Origin: Gnetum montanum
Taxonomy: Eukaryota; Streptophyta; Gnetopsida; Gnetales; Gnetaceae
Assembly (NCBI GenBank): GCA_015680685.1
Contig: MNCI01034769.1
Coordinates: forward strand, 955,604-1,019,603
DNA length: 64,000 bases
Reading direction: 5' to 3'
The notes beneath the pieces are model-generated. The model ran no database searches. It saw nothing but the letters and a program-made list of their open reading frames with translations, and had not been told where the DNA came from. The first letter of the stretch is position 1; each line of letters opens with the position of its first letter. Positions 11,690-23,211 of the stretch are shown here, one piece after another. The position numbers and the translations under genes are program-made.

Positions 11690-12554
11690 CTCAAACAAGA
11701 AAACACAATGTTGAGCTTGTATGACCTAGTCATAACCTAATCTACCCATCAAGAAGCACTGGCATGGGTGTTGTTCTTCATTCCTATTATGAAGGATATC
11801 CCTGCAGATGAGAACACCATCCATGTAGTGATGTTGTCTCCTGCACCACAGGAATCAGGTTCAACATCCCTAGCATTTCACAACAAGGTAATCATGACCA
11901 ACGCTGAGTGAGAGAAGGTCATCACATCTCCAATGTTTGTTATCATATGTGTTGGGAAATGTAAGATCCGTAGAGTGCACATTGATGATGGTGTAGCAAC
12001 AAATGTAATATCATACTTAATCATCGATAAGCTAGGCCTCATAGACCAAATCAAGCTAACAAAACTATGTGTATGAAATCCTTCAATGGATCATGTATCA
12101 TTGTTCGTAGCACTGTCATCATAGCTTTCATAGTAGGGGAGCAATGCCCCACCATTGTTGAATTTATCATGATAAAGGAATGCCTGGCTCTAACCTGATA
12201 TTGGGTAGGCCTTGGCTAGCCCAATTATGAGCCATCTCCTCTCCGATTCACCAGGAGATCCACCTTCCATATGGAGGTGATGAATTTATCATCCATAGTA
12301 ATAACGTTGTCCCTTTGGCCATCAATAACATAAAAATGGAGCAAGGGTTAGATGTTGAATTTCCTAATGATGTACTTGTGGCAGACAATGCAATGCATAA
12401 GGCTAACACACCTAAACAACTGGTGCAAGCCAATGAGCTCCTAGAGAATGCTTTGTGGGTAGAATTGCCCTTCAACATAATGAGTGAGGGCCTAGGAGAA
12501 TATCGAATAGTGCATCCTACGCCCTACATGCCTCATAATCCAACACTAGATTAG
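11690..12554 (+). pseudogene. protease of element A
   Basis: MLSLYDLVIT near 11710 corresponds to MSLYDLIMTS in D. The retropepsin core follows, with IRRVHIDDGVATNVI near 11960-12005, where the family active site reads D-D-G-A in C and D. The later part (GRPWLA, SSPIHQEIHLPY in relatives) is frame-broken around 12060-12330. The last open part, 12315-12554, ends in PYMPHNPTLD and a stop. In C and D the frame after this point leads toward a probable splice donor; here it runs into the AAACTAGCA repeats. Confidence 0.65.
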
Positions 12555-12844
12555 GAAGCAACTATGTGAGAAAGGTACCCCCTTAGCCCAAAATGCACTA
12601 GGTGCCTACCTACCCCTTGTTGCTACATGCCATGCATTTTTAACTTTTTCTTGCATTGCATTTGTTTACACATTTACATTTAGCCTGCTTGCTTAGATTA
12701 CACATCATTTCACTTTTTTATGCATTTATCTGCTTAGCTTATGCATTTTCTCATTTAGTAAACCCTTTAGCAATTATTAGATTAATGCATAAAAAAATCA
12801 AACTGCACAAAAAATCATAAAATCCAAAATTACAAAAAGAGAGG

Positions 12845-13765
12845 TAGCGACTGGTATTACTTGGAATGACCTTAAACTAGCAATACACATGGCTCAGAAA
12901 AACTATAAACTACCACCAGTGGCTTTCTATAACCTTAAATTAGCAACGCATGACCCAAAATGACCCTAAACTAGCAGTACACATGACTTGCCATGACCTT
13001 AAACTAGCAATGCATAGTCTAAAATGGCCCTAAACTAATAGTACACGTGGCCTGCCATGGCCTTAAACTAGCAACTCATAGTCCAAAATTGTTTTAAACT
13101 ATTGTAAGGGCTAGAAGGGCCTTAAACTACCACTTTTAATTCCATCCCTACGATCTGCTAAGACCTAAAACTAGCACACACACAACCTACTAAGGCTTAA
13201 AACTGGCACAAGCATGTTTAACTTCTTTAATAGCTTGCATGCATACTTAGGAAAATTTCACTACATTGTTTCTTTTTTCATTTGTACATGTTGACTCTGT
13301 GAAATAGGTGCTACGTGATGTTTTCCTAGTTCATTTTTTTGGAAGTTGTACTATGCATAGCATGCAACACCACACATTAATCCAACAAGTTAAGCATTCA
13401 TCTGCTACAACATTAAACTAGCAAAGCATTTGTCTACCATGACGTTAAACTGGCACAACTTGTGCTTGGGTCACAAAGTTAAACTAGCACAATAGCTCAT
13501 CCACTATGATGCTAAACTAGCTCAACACACATCTACTATGATGCTACACTGGCACAATATACATCTACTATGACACTAAACTACCATAGCGCATCTACTA
13601 TGATGCTAAAATAGCACACAGTAGTCTTCTAGGACTATAAACTAGCATACCATGGTTTTCTAGGACCTTAAATTGGGTTCACAGACTGCTAGGACCTTAA
13701 AACTAGTAGAGCTACAATCTACCAAGACCTTAAAATGGGTTCGCCATCAGCCACGCATAGTTCTA
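12845..13765 (+). repeat. AAACTAGCA interspersed repeat block of element A
   Basis: Around 20-25 imperfect copies of a 30-45 bp phrase with core ccTTAAACTAGCA lie head to tail (for example at 12868, 12962, 12992, 13500). The left copies read like the block after protease in C and D (GGCCYRAAATGGCC). The right copies read like the block after integrase in C (ACTTGTNCTTGGGTCAC at about 13455 and about 43550). Nothing here codes for protein. Confidence 0.8.
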
Positions 13766-13879
13766 CAAGCAAGCAAGTGAGAATAACTCTAAATCCCTTC
13801 CCCTCCCCACCCCCCACCCCACACTCTTTTCTATACCATGTGGGTAGGGATACTGTAGTCCTAGAATGGAGCACCTATA

Positions 13880-14215
13880 AATGATTTGGCCTTGGGAGCA
13901 CTTGTAACATCATCACCCCTAGGCATTTTTCTGGTTTTTTGAGCACTTGCCATTGGTTCGACCTTTGGAGCACTTGAAGCATCATTGTCCCTTGGCATTT
14001 TACTAGCTTTTTAAACACTTTTAGTTGGTGCAACCTTTGGAGCACTTGCAACATCATCATCCCCTAGCATTTTACTAGGATTTTGAACACTTGCAGCTAG
14101 TGTAGCCTTTGGAGCACTTACAACATCATCACCCCCTAGAATTTTAGTTGCTTTTTCAACATTTGTAGCTAATGTAGCCTTTGGAGCACTCACAACATCA
14201 TCATCGTTGGAATTT
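13880..14215 (-). repeat. 72-bp tandem repeat, five copies, coding-like on the minus strand
   Basis: GGAGCACTT or a close variant recurs at 13895, 13967, 14039, 14111 and 14183, exactly 72 bp apart. Read on the minus strand, each unit gives 24 residues with a SAPK motif followed by an acidic GDD or DDD, for example SAPKATLAASVQNPSK. The frame is open over most of the array with one stop (TAA near 14012). A period that is a multiple of three and the conserved frame suggest that it once encoded a low-complexity protein tail. No start or upstream exon is recognised. Confidence 0.75.
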
Positions 14216-15170
14216 TATTTGCATTTCCTATTTTGTGATTTTCTTATCTTCTCAAAGTTGTGTTTGTAGGATGAAGCTCTAGGTCATCATGCAAAGGTGC
14301 ATCTCATTGTAGCAGTAAATCACCACATTGTTTTGATGTGCATGATTGGACTAGCTATTCCTCTCAAGAGTGCACATCTCTATTACCTTGTTATAGCCTA
14401 CCTACATCCATCCCTATGCCTAGATACTCTTGCATTCCCCTCTATAGTCAAGATTGCAAACCCCTGTGATGCATACATGCTATCACTATATGACATTTTC
14501 TTGAAGTCAAACTATAGAAGCTAAGGTGGACATAAGATAAGTTGTTCCATGGTGAGCCTCTATTAACTGTTCAAAGCGTAGGTGGATGTAACACAAGTCA
14601 TACTAGGGAGAAAACACCTATCCTATAGATGTGACACAATTTTGTAAACATTGAAGCAAAGTCCATCTAGTGGCACACAATCCACTTAAGGGAAAGCACC
14701 CTACAGTTAGCATTTAGCAATGTGTAGAGCCCAAAGAAGGTTCACCTCATAGAAAAATAGTAAAAAAGTTAAAAAAATAAAAAAAAGAGCAAAGGGGGAA
14801 AAACATGTCCCCAAGCAATCTAGAAGTGCTACAATTTCACAACCAGTCTAGCCCTGAATCCATGTTGACTGTCTCATGAGCTTTTGGATGAGAGGTAAAT
14901 GTTTTTAGGGGAAGCCACTCTAGTGCCATGGTCACCTTCAACCATGCTAACTTTACATCTTGCATCATGACACCCTACTTACTCTTCATCTCACCTTTTA
15001 CCCCTAGCAAGTTACGTATACATTTTACTCCCAGCATACTACTATCCATAGCACTCTTGAGCATAGTGCAATGATATCTAATCAGGTACTGATGAGCAAT
15101 TTTGGTGCCAAGCCTATTGTGATGTTTTGCTTTTCTTTGTTAATGTCTCTCAAGCTACTCCTCTAGACAT
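14216..15170 (+). other. 3' noncoding region of element A
   Basis: No gene is seen. Parts resemble the region after integrase of C (about 44300-44900), in keeping with its being the element's 3' untranslated stretch. Confidence 0.5.
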
Positions 15171-15187
15171 CAATAAAGAGGAGCCAA
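15171..15187 (+). other. polypurine tract of element A
   Basis: CAATAAAGAGGAGCCAA stands immediately before the LTR start TGAAATACC. It matches AACAAAGAGGGGCC in C (44911) and its reverse complement beside F (63355). Confidence 0.75.
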
Positions 15188-16295
15188 TGAAATACCACCA
15201 AATTTGGGCTACAACATCTCAACTACAAATTTGCCTAAGTGTCAACACAAGGACAATTTTTGCAATTTTTTCTTAGTGCTGGGGCTATGCTCTCCACTAT
15301 CCTAGAGTGTAGTTAGCTTAGTAGAGATTGTAGTCAACACAAAGGTTAGTTTTGCAAATTTTTCTAAGTGTTAAGCTAGTTGTTGCAAATTTTTTTTAGT
15401 GTTGGAACTATGTTCTCCACTGCTTCAAAGCATAGTTAGCTTAGTGAAGAGCATAGTCAAAATAAATGCCAATTTTACAAATTTTTCTAAGTGTTAAGCT
15501 AGCCACTACAAAATTTTTTCTAAGTGTTGAGACTATGCTCTCCATTTTCCTAGAGCATAATCAAGCATAGTCAACTGAGAACCAATTTCTACCAATTTTT
15601 GTAAGTTTTTTCTAAGTGCTAAGACTATGCTCAATCCTAGTTGGGAGCATAGTCAACCTCCTGTGGAGAGCATACTTAGCACATAGTTACATTTTGAAAA
15701 TTTTTTCTAATTGTTGGACTACACTCTCCACCAGTCCAAAGCAAAGTCAAGCGTAGTCAGCGAAAATAGCCTTCAAAGGCCTTCACAATGTAGCACTGAC
15801 ATTTAGCTTAGCTCCAACTCATCTCCAACAAGTGTAGTTAACAAAATGCATCTTTGTTGTATCCCCTTTTTGCGCACAAAATTGTAACTACGCTTAACCC
15901 CACACAAGATAGTGGAAAGCATAGTCCTAGAGCATAGTCTCTAAAGTTGCATTTTTTTAGGTACATTGTGGTCTTGGTACATAAACATGTAGTTGGTAGT
16001 GTAGTCACAGTCTTACAGTCTCACAGAGTCTAGTAGAACAGAGTAGAGGATAACACCACTAGCTTCAGTGAAAAGCATAGTTGGGTGACAACATAGTCCC
16101 AACCATCCCACTACCACGTGGTAGCCATCCCACATTTCCTGCAAATACTAGGCCCATAAATACCCCTTTCCTCATCATATTTGGGATTGAAAAATTTGTG
16201 AATTGGGAAAGTTAGTAGGTTCACAGTGGCAAAAAATCAAAGGCACACTAGTGAACCCCTTGGTGTTCTAGCCACTAACATTTTCACTCACTACA
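15188..16295 (+). repeat. 3' LTR of element A with internal deletion (1108 bp)
   Basis: It starts TGAAATACC and ends CTACA. It follows the 5' LTR until the equivalent of 7961, then jumps to the equivalent of 8529, losing about 568 bp at a shared GAAC. The G-box (CACGTG, 16115-16120) and a weakened TATA box (CATAAATA, about 16155) remain. The differences from the 5' LTR are numerous, so the insertion is old. Confidence 0.8.
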
Positions 16296-16300
16296 CTAAC
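16296..16300. repeat. right target-site duplication of element A (CTAAC)
   Basis: This is an exact match to 6902-6906 and directly abuts the CTACA end of the 3' LTR. Confidence 0.85.
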
Positions 16301-16540
16301 CATATTATCAAGCTTGCATTAGGTAGAAGAGAAGCCATAAGGAAAAATGCTAGTATAGTCAATGACCAATTATGATTCATCACCCATGATGCAAATAGGC
16401 AGCATGTAAGTGGGTACTTTTAGAGTCATGAAAACTAAGGAGGAGAAGGACTAATCATATTATTAAGCTTTATTGCATTAGGTAGAAGAGAAGATAAAAG
16501 GTAAAATGATAGCCTAGGTGGTAAATAATTAATTTTCTCA
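16301..16540 (+). repeat. two diverged copies of a roughly 150-bp tandem unit
   Basis: CATATTATCAAGCTTGCATT plus AGGTAGAAGAGAAG at about 16301 recurs in slightly altered form at about 16455. The sequence before the second copy (TAAGGAGGAGAAGGACTAAT) matches the sequence left of element A (TAAGGAAAAGAAGCAGAGCTAAC). Element A therefore sits inside the first unit. Confidence 0.7.
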
Positions 16541-17019
16541 CACAATAATTCAAAATCCTACAAAATTATCCATTCAACACATAAGCTTCTAATCAATGTC
16601 ATATGCAAAGGGAAGTCTATTTTATCCATTTTTTTACATCCTATTATGTTAAAGCACTAGTTCCATTAAATAGAATATTTATTACTCCTATTAATGAGAC
16701 ATCACACAATGGAGGCACATATACAAACTGTTGTTCACTTAGGTTTTAGTATGTGGTTATAAACACATGGACACAGTTACAATAAGCTCATCTGATCTAA
16801 TGCCTATAATTCCTTTGGAAATAATAAAATAAATCACTAAATAGAACATTATTAAATGAGTATATAACTATATTCAATTTTACAAATTATCCAATGATAA
16901 TCATTAGACCATAAAGAAAGTTAACAATGTGATCATTCAAAATTACCTTAGAACATAATATATTGTATATTATAAATAAAAAACATTGAATAATATTTAC
17001 AAGTTATTCATTGGAACTT

Positions 17020-17580
17020 AACAACTCCTCAATGTTGAATTCATCACTAACAGGATTTACAATTGATGGTAGTAATTTCTTAAGTAGGTAATCATCTCTA
17101 TTATTATTCAGATCATATTGAATAGCTTGAATAAAGATTCTTTGTCCTCATCAAGAATTTTATCGCATATGTTATCAACGATTGCAACATCCTCTCATTT
17201 GTATTAATTGCCATATGTCTCGAAAAACTATTGCAAAGGCTTTTGATAAATTAGAAGTAGAGTCCCCTTGCAATAAATTTTTTGACATTATGTCTGATAC
17301 CAAATAAATTTAGGTTTGATATCAACATCCTTGATGAGGTAATTTGATATTCTTTCTACACTAGCTAACTAAGCTAAAGACTAGAATGCATATTTAATTC
17401 CTTCCTTCTTCAACTATGTGAGAAACTCATGCACACTAGGTCAAATATAGTAATACTTTCTTCCAAGGATGACATCATATTTTCTTTTGTAATTTCTTAG
17501 TTCATTTGCATTTGATATTTGCATATCCTTCAAAATACTTTTATTAGATATAGTATAACTCTTTTTCTTTTTTCTATTTT
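17020..17580 (-). pseudogene. FCP1/NIF-like HAD phosphatase fragment (broken)
   Basis: Read on the minus strand from about 17560, the sequence gives NELRNYKRKYDVILGRKYYY, a stop, then PSVHEFLT-stop-LKKEGIKYAF. SVERISNYLIKDVDIKPKFI and, after a frameshift, EDVAIVDN follow. This resembles the middle of the FCP1/NLI-interacting-factor domain: (R)P..EFL, followed by a WSS-like position and IW.Q..C, then VDD, although the usual Arg of RPG and both Gln positions are now stops. The N-terminal DxDx(T/V) motif was not found. It is an eroded piece of a host-type gene or of another captured gene. The family call is by eye and tentative. Confidence 0.4.
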
Positions 17581-18189
17581 TAAATTTATATCTACCGATA
17601 TTCACAATATGCACATAAGCTAATTATACATTTATTTCAATTTTGCAAACATTATAACTGATTTCTTAATTTAAAGATATTGCTAATGCATATCAAAAAG
17701 TATAAAAAGTATCATAATATGAATGAAAATTATTTAATATTACAAAATAGTAATATGATTCTTAATAAGAAACATCAATATTAAAACACTTGTTACATAA
17801 GTGATTAAAAAAATGTAATAGTAAACACTTATTTAACATTAGAAAATCATGTTGCATGCCAGTCTAACATATTTAATATATTGCATAGGATTATTTTTCT
17901 ATAAAATGGTACATATGATATCTTAAATAAGATGTTTCTATGACATAGAATGCATGTTACATAAAGTAAGACATAAACACCACAACAATATCCATTTCTG
18001 TATTGTGATATATTTCTTTGAACTAGTTGTCTTCATAGTTCTTGATAAAATTGGTCCTCTCTATTTAGAATACTATGCTTCACCTCAAGAAACTTGTATA
18101 TAATATTACTTAACTCATGGCATTTATTCTCACCATTCAAAGGATCCATGATTATTATTGAACTTAGAATGATATCAACAATAATAAGT

Positions 18190-18535
18190 ACCTAATAAAA
18201 CATACTCTTTCAATCCTGATGTTCACTGGGAAAAAATATCTTTTTGGTAGTTATTAAATATAATTCCTTCTTGTTGTATCAACCTTAAAATATTGTATCT
18301 CAATTTTACCTCCATGTCTTCTGACATATATGTTCTCCTTAATTCACATAGCACTGATGGATCAAAAATATAATATGTGGATCAAAATTCTGGAATTGAT
18401 TGCATCTTTTTAAAATAGTGTTTGAATATTATGTCCTATGTCTTCTATTTTTGTCTTAAACTTCTTGAATCATTTACTATGATAGCATTATCATCAACTA
18501 AAACCAACACCTCAATACAGTATTCTTGTAATAGC
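18190..18535 (-). pseudogene. unrecognised exon-like fragment
   Basis: The minus strand reads IEVLVLVDDNAIIVNDSRSL near 18530 and later a Leu/Arg-rich stretch with LCELRRTYMSEDMEVKLRY, with few stops in between. It has coding character but no family is recognised. It may belong to the same decayed gene as the fragments at 17020-17580 and 19560-20171. Confidence 0.3.
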
Positions 18536-19559
18536 ATTATCATCCAGTACAACAAACACCTTAATACAGTATTCTAGCAAGAAAACTATGTTATAAATTT
18601 CTACATCATTTTCAGTTTAAAGTATTTGTTTTAACACATCTAATTGACAAGAATTAAAGCACACATGTTAGTATTATTAGACATTTTCTAAGATGACATA
18701 TAGTAATAAATTAACATATTTTTTTTATAGTAGCAATGCATAATAAAATATGACAATTTTATTACTCTTTCAATTTATAATGATATGATGCAATAAAATC
18801 CAGAATCATACTTTGTTTTTCAAGACATTTGATAGAACTCTAACTCTCTTTAGTATGAAGCTACACATAATTATGTATACAACTGAGTATATTCTTTAAT
18901 ATAAAGTTACTAAATGTTAAATTTAATACATAATTTTATGTCAAGTATTTACCTTTGATTTCTTTAATTTTTTTGCACTAACTTATTTTTGTGCCTTTAA
19001 AGACTCCAACATTTATCCCTGAAACATATATAATGAAATCTATTTTTAAAATAATTCAATACTATTAGGAGTCATTTCAACAAACTTCATGATATTAACC
19101 TTATTTTTGCTAAATAAAAACGTTTACTTGCTATGTCTTCTCCAATTGTTTTCAAAACAAAATGTATATATCAGAGAATCAATGCAGTACATAAATTATA
19201 AAATTTCATTTTTTATTCATCATTTTAATAGAAATAAAAACCACCAAGTCTTCATCTATTTTAGTGCCTTTATCATTATTGGAATCATCATGTTTTTCCT
19301 TAACCTTTTATTTTCCTTTGACATTCTAAAATTTTAGTAATAAGGATAAGTAATATTGAAATTTTTATATCAATCAAATCTATGTAGTATTGATGTATTA
19401 TAATTGTAACCTATTTAGAAACTTCTTCTTCTTCTTTTTCTTCTTCTAGATTATCCTACTCATCAAAGATGTAGCCTTCTTACTTATGAAAAATGTGTTA
19501 TTATCAATGATGATATTACTATGATACTTTAAATCATATTATCCATAAAATTTAACATG

Positions 19560-20171
19560 GCATACCTTATCAATGAATTGATATTTTAAACTTATTATAG
19601 TGTACTTATATATGTCTTTCACCTCCAAAATTCTTCAATATCTCTTCTCTACATTTTTAACATCAAAAGGACCCTCATTAGTTGTAACTAGTTGCTTTGC
19701 TATTGAAGATCATAGGAAACATCATAGATCATCATCGTGTATTGATATGATATTGATGTCTTTGTATTTACTTAATGCCCTAAGGAGGTTGTTCCAATAG
19801 AGTAACAATACAATGTAAGAGGCACCCTTCATAATTGCCTCATCCTTTATCAAGATAGAATTAATAAGCTTTCTTCAAAAGTCTACTGATTTACTGAACA
19901 TGTAATCAACATCTTCTAGGATAGTCACATCTAGAAGAATATCTTTAAAAGATTTCACATCTACTATGTTCCTTTCCATGATATCACAGTCATCTTCTTG
20001 AAATGCAACATGGAGCTTAACTACTTCTACCATTGTGAAGAAAGAGTATATCAAGATAAACACTGTGTTCCTTTTGTAGTGGTAACTGAAAGCATATTGG
20101 AATGAGATATTACTAAATATATAGTTCTGATAGTCATTTAGGAAAAATTTAAATAAGTAATAGTTCTCCAT
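19560..20171 (-). pseudogene. unrecognised coding-like minus-strand fragment
   Basis: From the ATG at 20171 a frame runs 98 codons (it includes VEVVKLHVAFQEDDCDIMER and DILLDVTILEDVDYMF). It continues past scattered stops to about 19560 with sensible residues such as NEGPFDVKNVEKRY. The bias toward acidic and hydrophobic residues, despite strong AT richness, suggests a former exon. I do not recognise the family. It may be the upstream part of the pseudogene that ends near 17020. Confidence 0.35.
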
Positions 20172-20289
20172 GTTAATATTAATAACTATCCTAGAATAGA
20201 CTGTAATTGTTCTTTATACAAACTTAAATAAATTATTTTTAAAAAATGAGTCCTTAATAGTTATATTCTCAAAATCAACAAAATAGCAA

Positions 20290-21062
20290 ATGATTGAACC
20301 TCTAGAATCAAGACCAAGTCCAGTCTACCGATCAGTGACATCGCATTGTTTCATCCAAGGATGAACAACCATAAGAGCATTATGATAGCAAGGCGTACGA
20401 TCACTTGGTGTTTTGTTTAGGGGAGGAGTGATTTGGAATTTCTCTGCGACACACTCTTTTTTTCTTCTTCTTTCTAGCCGCTTTGGCACTTTGTCCTTTC
20501 TAACAGTGAACTAGAGAAGCTGGCAACCTTCAAGCATGGGTGCATGTCTTTCCAGTCGGACCCCTCAGAATAGCATTAAGTGCCTTTATTACTCTTACTT
20601 CCACTTTTTATTAGATCTACAAAGATCTTAGTATGACTAGGCTACATGATAGCACCTACAGAAGTTACCAAAGAGAATCCAGAAGTCCCCTTAATGTCAC
20701 ACCCTAACCATTCCTTATTAGCCTATCATTTTTTCGCTTTGGGCATAATGAGCACAAAAGTACTTTTTAGTTTTCATGATGATAAGAATATCATCATACC
20801 TAGAGTAGAACCTCTTATTAATAGAATGGTTGGATGGATGTGGTGGGCTCGCTGTCCAAATAATTAGTCACTTGAGACTTGATAGCATAGAAAAACACCT
20901 CAACCAACTAGTTACATGAGTATTTTATTTACTGATGAGATTACCCTCAAAAAGATAAAACAATAAAATAATAAATAAAAAGATAAAAAAAATTGAAAGA
21001 TGAAAACTTGAAAACAAAAAATTGTAAAATTAAAGAAAAGGAAAAATATTTATTAATTCTGC
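20290..21062. other. unassigned segment, locally GC-richer at 20300-20640
   Basis: The base composition changes abruptly from the AT-rich DNA on its left, and the segment contains a Lys/Arg-rich minus-strand stretch (KGQSAKAARKKKK). It could be a fragment transferred from elsewhere, for example an organelle genome, but no gene was recognised. 20880-21060 is A-rich and shows nothing. Confidence 0.3.
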
Positions 21063-21136
21063 TTGTTAGAATGGAGGATATCCCCCATAACTAAACTTTT
21101 GGTCATGGTGAGAATTAATAAATGGAAGGTTGGGAT

Positions 21137-23106
21137 TCATGCATTTGGAAATATTGGGACCTGGTCATATCCAAACCATTGGGTGTCGTTTGATGGGATG
21201 TTTGGAATGTACCCAAATTGGGGTTCACACACTTGCTTAAAGTTGACATAGTGGGGCAAGTTATAAGATGTGGTTAATTGATAAGAAGTTGGCCCACTAT
21301 GGCACCTGTGACCATAAGATGGTATGCAAGGATCAATATGTCTCCCTATGTGGTTATATTCATTAGGCCGCATGGTATTTGGAGTATTGATTGGTGGCCT
21401 TGATAAGGTAATAAGAGGTGTTTTGTTCGAGGAGGTAGATGCATCACAGCATTGGACTTATTCTAGGTTGGAGGATGCAATGATTTTAGAAGCATGTTGT
21501 CTCTTTCTTTGGCCGTGCCTAAAGAAAGGACACTTTTGACGTTGTGAAGAATTCCCACTGTGGTTGACAATAGCAACACAAGTAATGTTTGTGGCTTGAT
21601 GATGTGGTGCAAAACCTTCTAGTACTATTGGTTGCAATCTAGAAGAAGGTGAAGGGTGAGAATATTTAGGGTGAGGAGAAGTGCAAGGAACATGAGGTGG
21701 TGATCTTGTGGGAGAGAACATGGGTTGATAGTACTTAGGAGAATGATAATGATGTGGTGAGATAGAGGATGTTGACCCAGTTGGGAAAATAGGCTGCTAA
21801 ACATAATAAGAACTTGGCTTCGGATGGTAGGAAGGGTGTGACTAGTTTGATGGTGGCCTCCCCCATGACTGGGGTTTTTGCCACTATGGTTGAACCCAAT
21901 ATTTCTATACAAAATTTGGATGTAACATTCCTCCCCAATTCTCATGTAAATATGACAAGATTGGACATTGGCCTTTGGGGTGATCGTATAGGCAAATGTC
22001 ACATTGATACAGGTGGTTTGTAGTTGAGCACTTATCCTTATTTTCTTTAATCCTTATTTTTTATTATCTAATGGTGTTTGTCTTGTTTCTTGGTTCATCA
22101 TGGTTCTTCCTCTAATAATGTTGGCATATTCTCCACATCTTTCATGTACCCAGTCTGTCATCTTATTGATCTTTGCCTTAATTTCATCTAGTGATTGTAG
22201 TATTGGCAAAGATGATTCCACCTCCTTGAGGTGAGTTGATTTCTCCTCTTCATGACCATGGATCTTTGCTATTTTGAGATTTTGGTCCTATTGAGGGCTT
22301 TCAACATTCTCCCATTTAGCCATTTCTCCTTCTTCTTTTGCTACTCGCTTAATAAGCTCTTGGAATTTGTGGGTCCATAGTTCATATAGTTGACCTGGAG
22401 CATACATCCCTAGGGTTTCCCTTGTTTCATTACAGAGCCCATCCATGATGTGATACATTAGCCTTTCCTTGGAGAACCCATGGCCTAGGCATTTGTTTAA
22501 CAAAGAGTAATATCTTTCTAAGGCCATGTCCAAGGGTTCATGTTGCCTTTGTTTCCATTCTTGGATTTTTCTCCTCAAGGCTGACACTCTTGCATACATT
22601 TAATATCTTTCATTGAAAAGTTCTACCATTTTCGTCCAACGTCAAATTAATTTTGGTCTTAAGGACCTATACCATACTTTTTCTTAGCTAATGAGTGTCG
22701 TAGAAAAGATCTTAAGTTTTTCCCACCCATTATCAATACTGTTCCAGACATAGGCATCATGGAAGGCTTGTAAATGATGTTGCGGGTCTAAATCATAGCC
22801 TCCTGAAAACTTGGGAAAGTTGTTTAAATCAATCTTGGATAGATAGCTTTCCTTACGATGCCTATGGGATATTCGAACAGCCTCTTGTATATGCATTAGG
22901 ATCTTAGTGGCTAGTAGGGGTTCATCGTCACTAGGTAGGTTATGGAATTGTGAATTGGAATGATGTTGTCTTTGTTTATGTACATAAGGGACCCCTGCAT
23001 CAGATTGAGTACTCCAAACTTCATCTTCATCATCATATAATTCGTTGGTTCTCTAATGAATTATATTACTAGTTGTTGCATTATCATAGTCTTGTGAGAG
23101 AGACAT
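21137..23106 (-). pseudogene. gag of Athila-like element G
   Basis: The start is taken as the ATG at 23106 (MSLSQDYDNATTS), which follows the leader. The N-terminal part contains KIDLNNFPKFSGGYDLDPQH (about 22830), then, after a frameshift near 22650, RYYSLLNKCLGHGFS and GMYAPGQLYELWTHKFQ, matching H. A zinc knuckle CDICLYDHPKGQC (C-x2-C-x3-H-x4-C) is encoded at 21965-22003. Beyond it lies a Pro/Ser/His-rich tail, as in H. Stops and at least one frameshift break the frame. Confidence 0.75.
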
Positions 23107-23211
23107 TGTTGTGAATTTATGTGTGACTTATTTTCTCCTAGATGTAATGGAAAATAACTTTTTTTTAAGCTAATAGAGAATGGGAGAAGAGAATCTAAGC
23201 TAGCCTAAGTG

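Larger units (their letters stand above)
6907..16295 (+). mobile_element. Tat/Ogre-like element A, gag-protease only
   Basis: The element is bounded by LTRs at 6907-8571 and 15188-16295 and by a perfect CTAAC target duplication. Inside are a primer binding site, leader, gag, protease, a block of AAACTAGCA repeats, a 72-bp tandem repeat, a 3' region and a polypurine tract. RT, RNase H, integrase and the antisense gene carried by its relatives C and D are all absent. The repeat block seems to join the type found after protease to the type found after integrase, so an internal deletion is likely. It could also be a long-established non-autonomous form. Gag and protease contain many stops. Confidence 0.85.

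Noticed and set aside
12845-13765. CRISPR-like or satellite array
   Set aside because: Unit spacing and sequence are too variable, there are no uniform spacers, and the context is plant retrotransposon.
19089-19337. 82-codon hydrophobic plus-strand frame as a membrane protein gene
   Set aside because: It lies in very AT-rich DNA, with no supporting context and no conserved pattern; probably chance.
20290-20640. Organelle DNA insertion
   Set aside because: The composition shift is suggestive, but no organelle gene could be recognised, so it was left unassigned.
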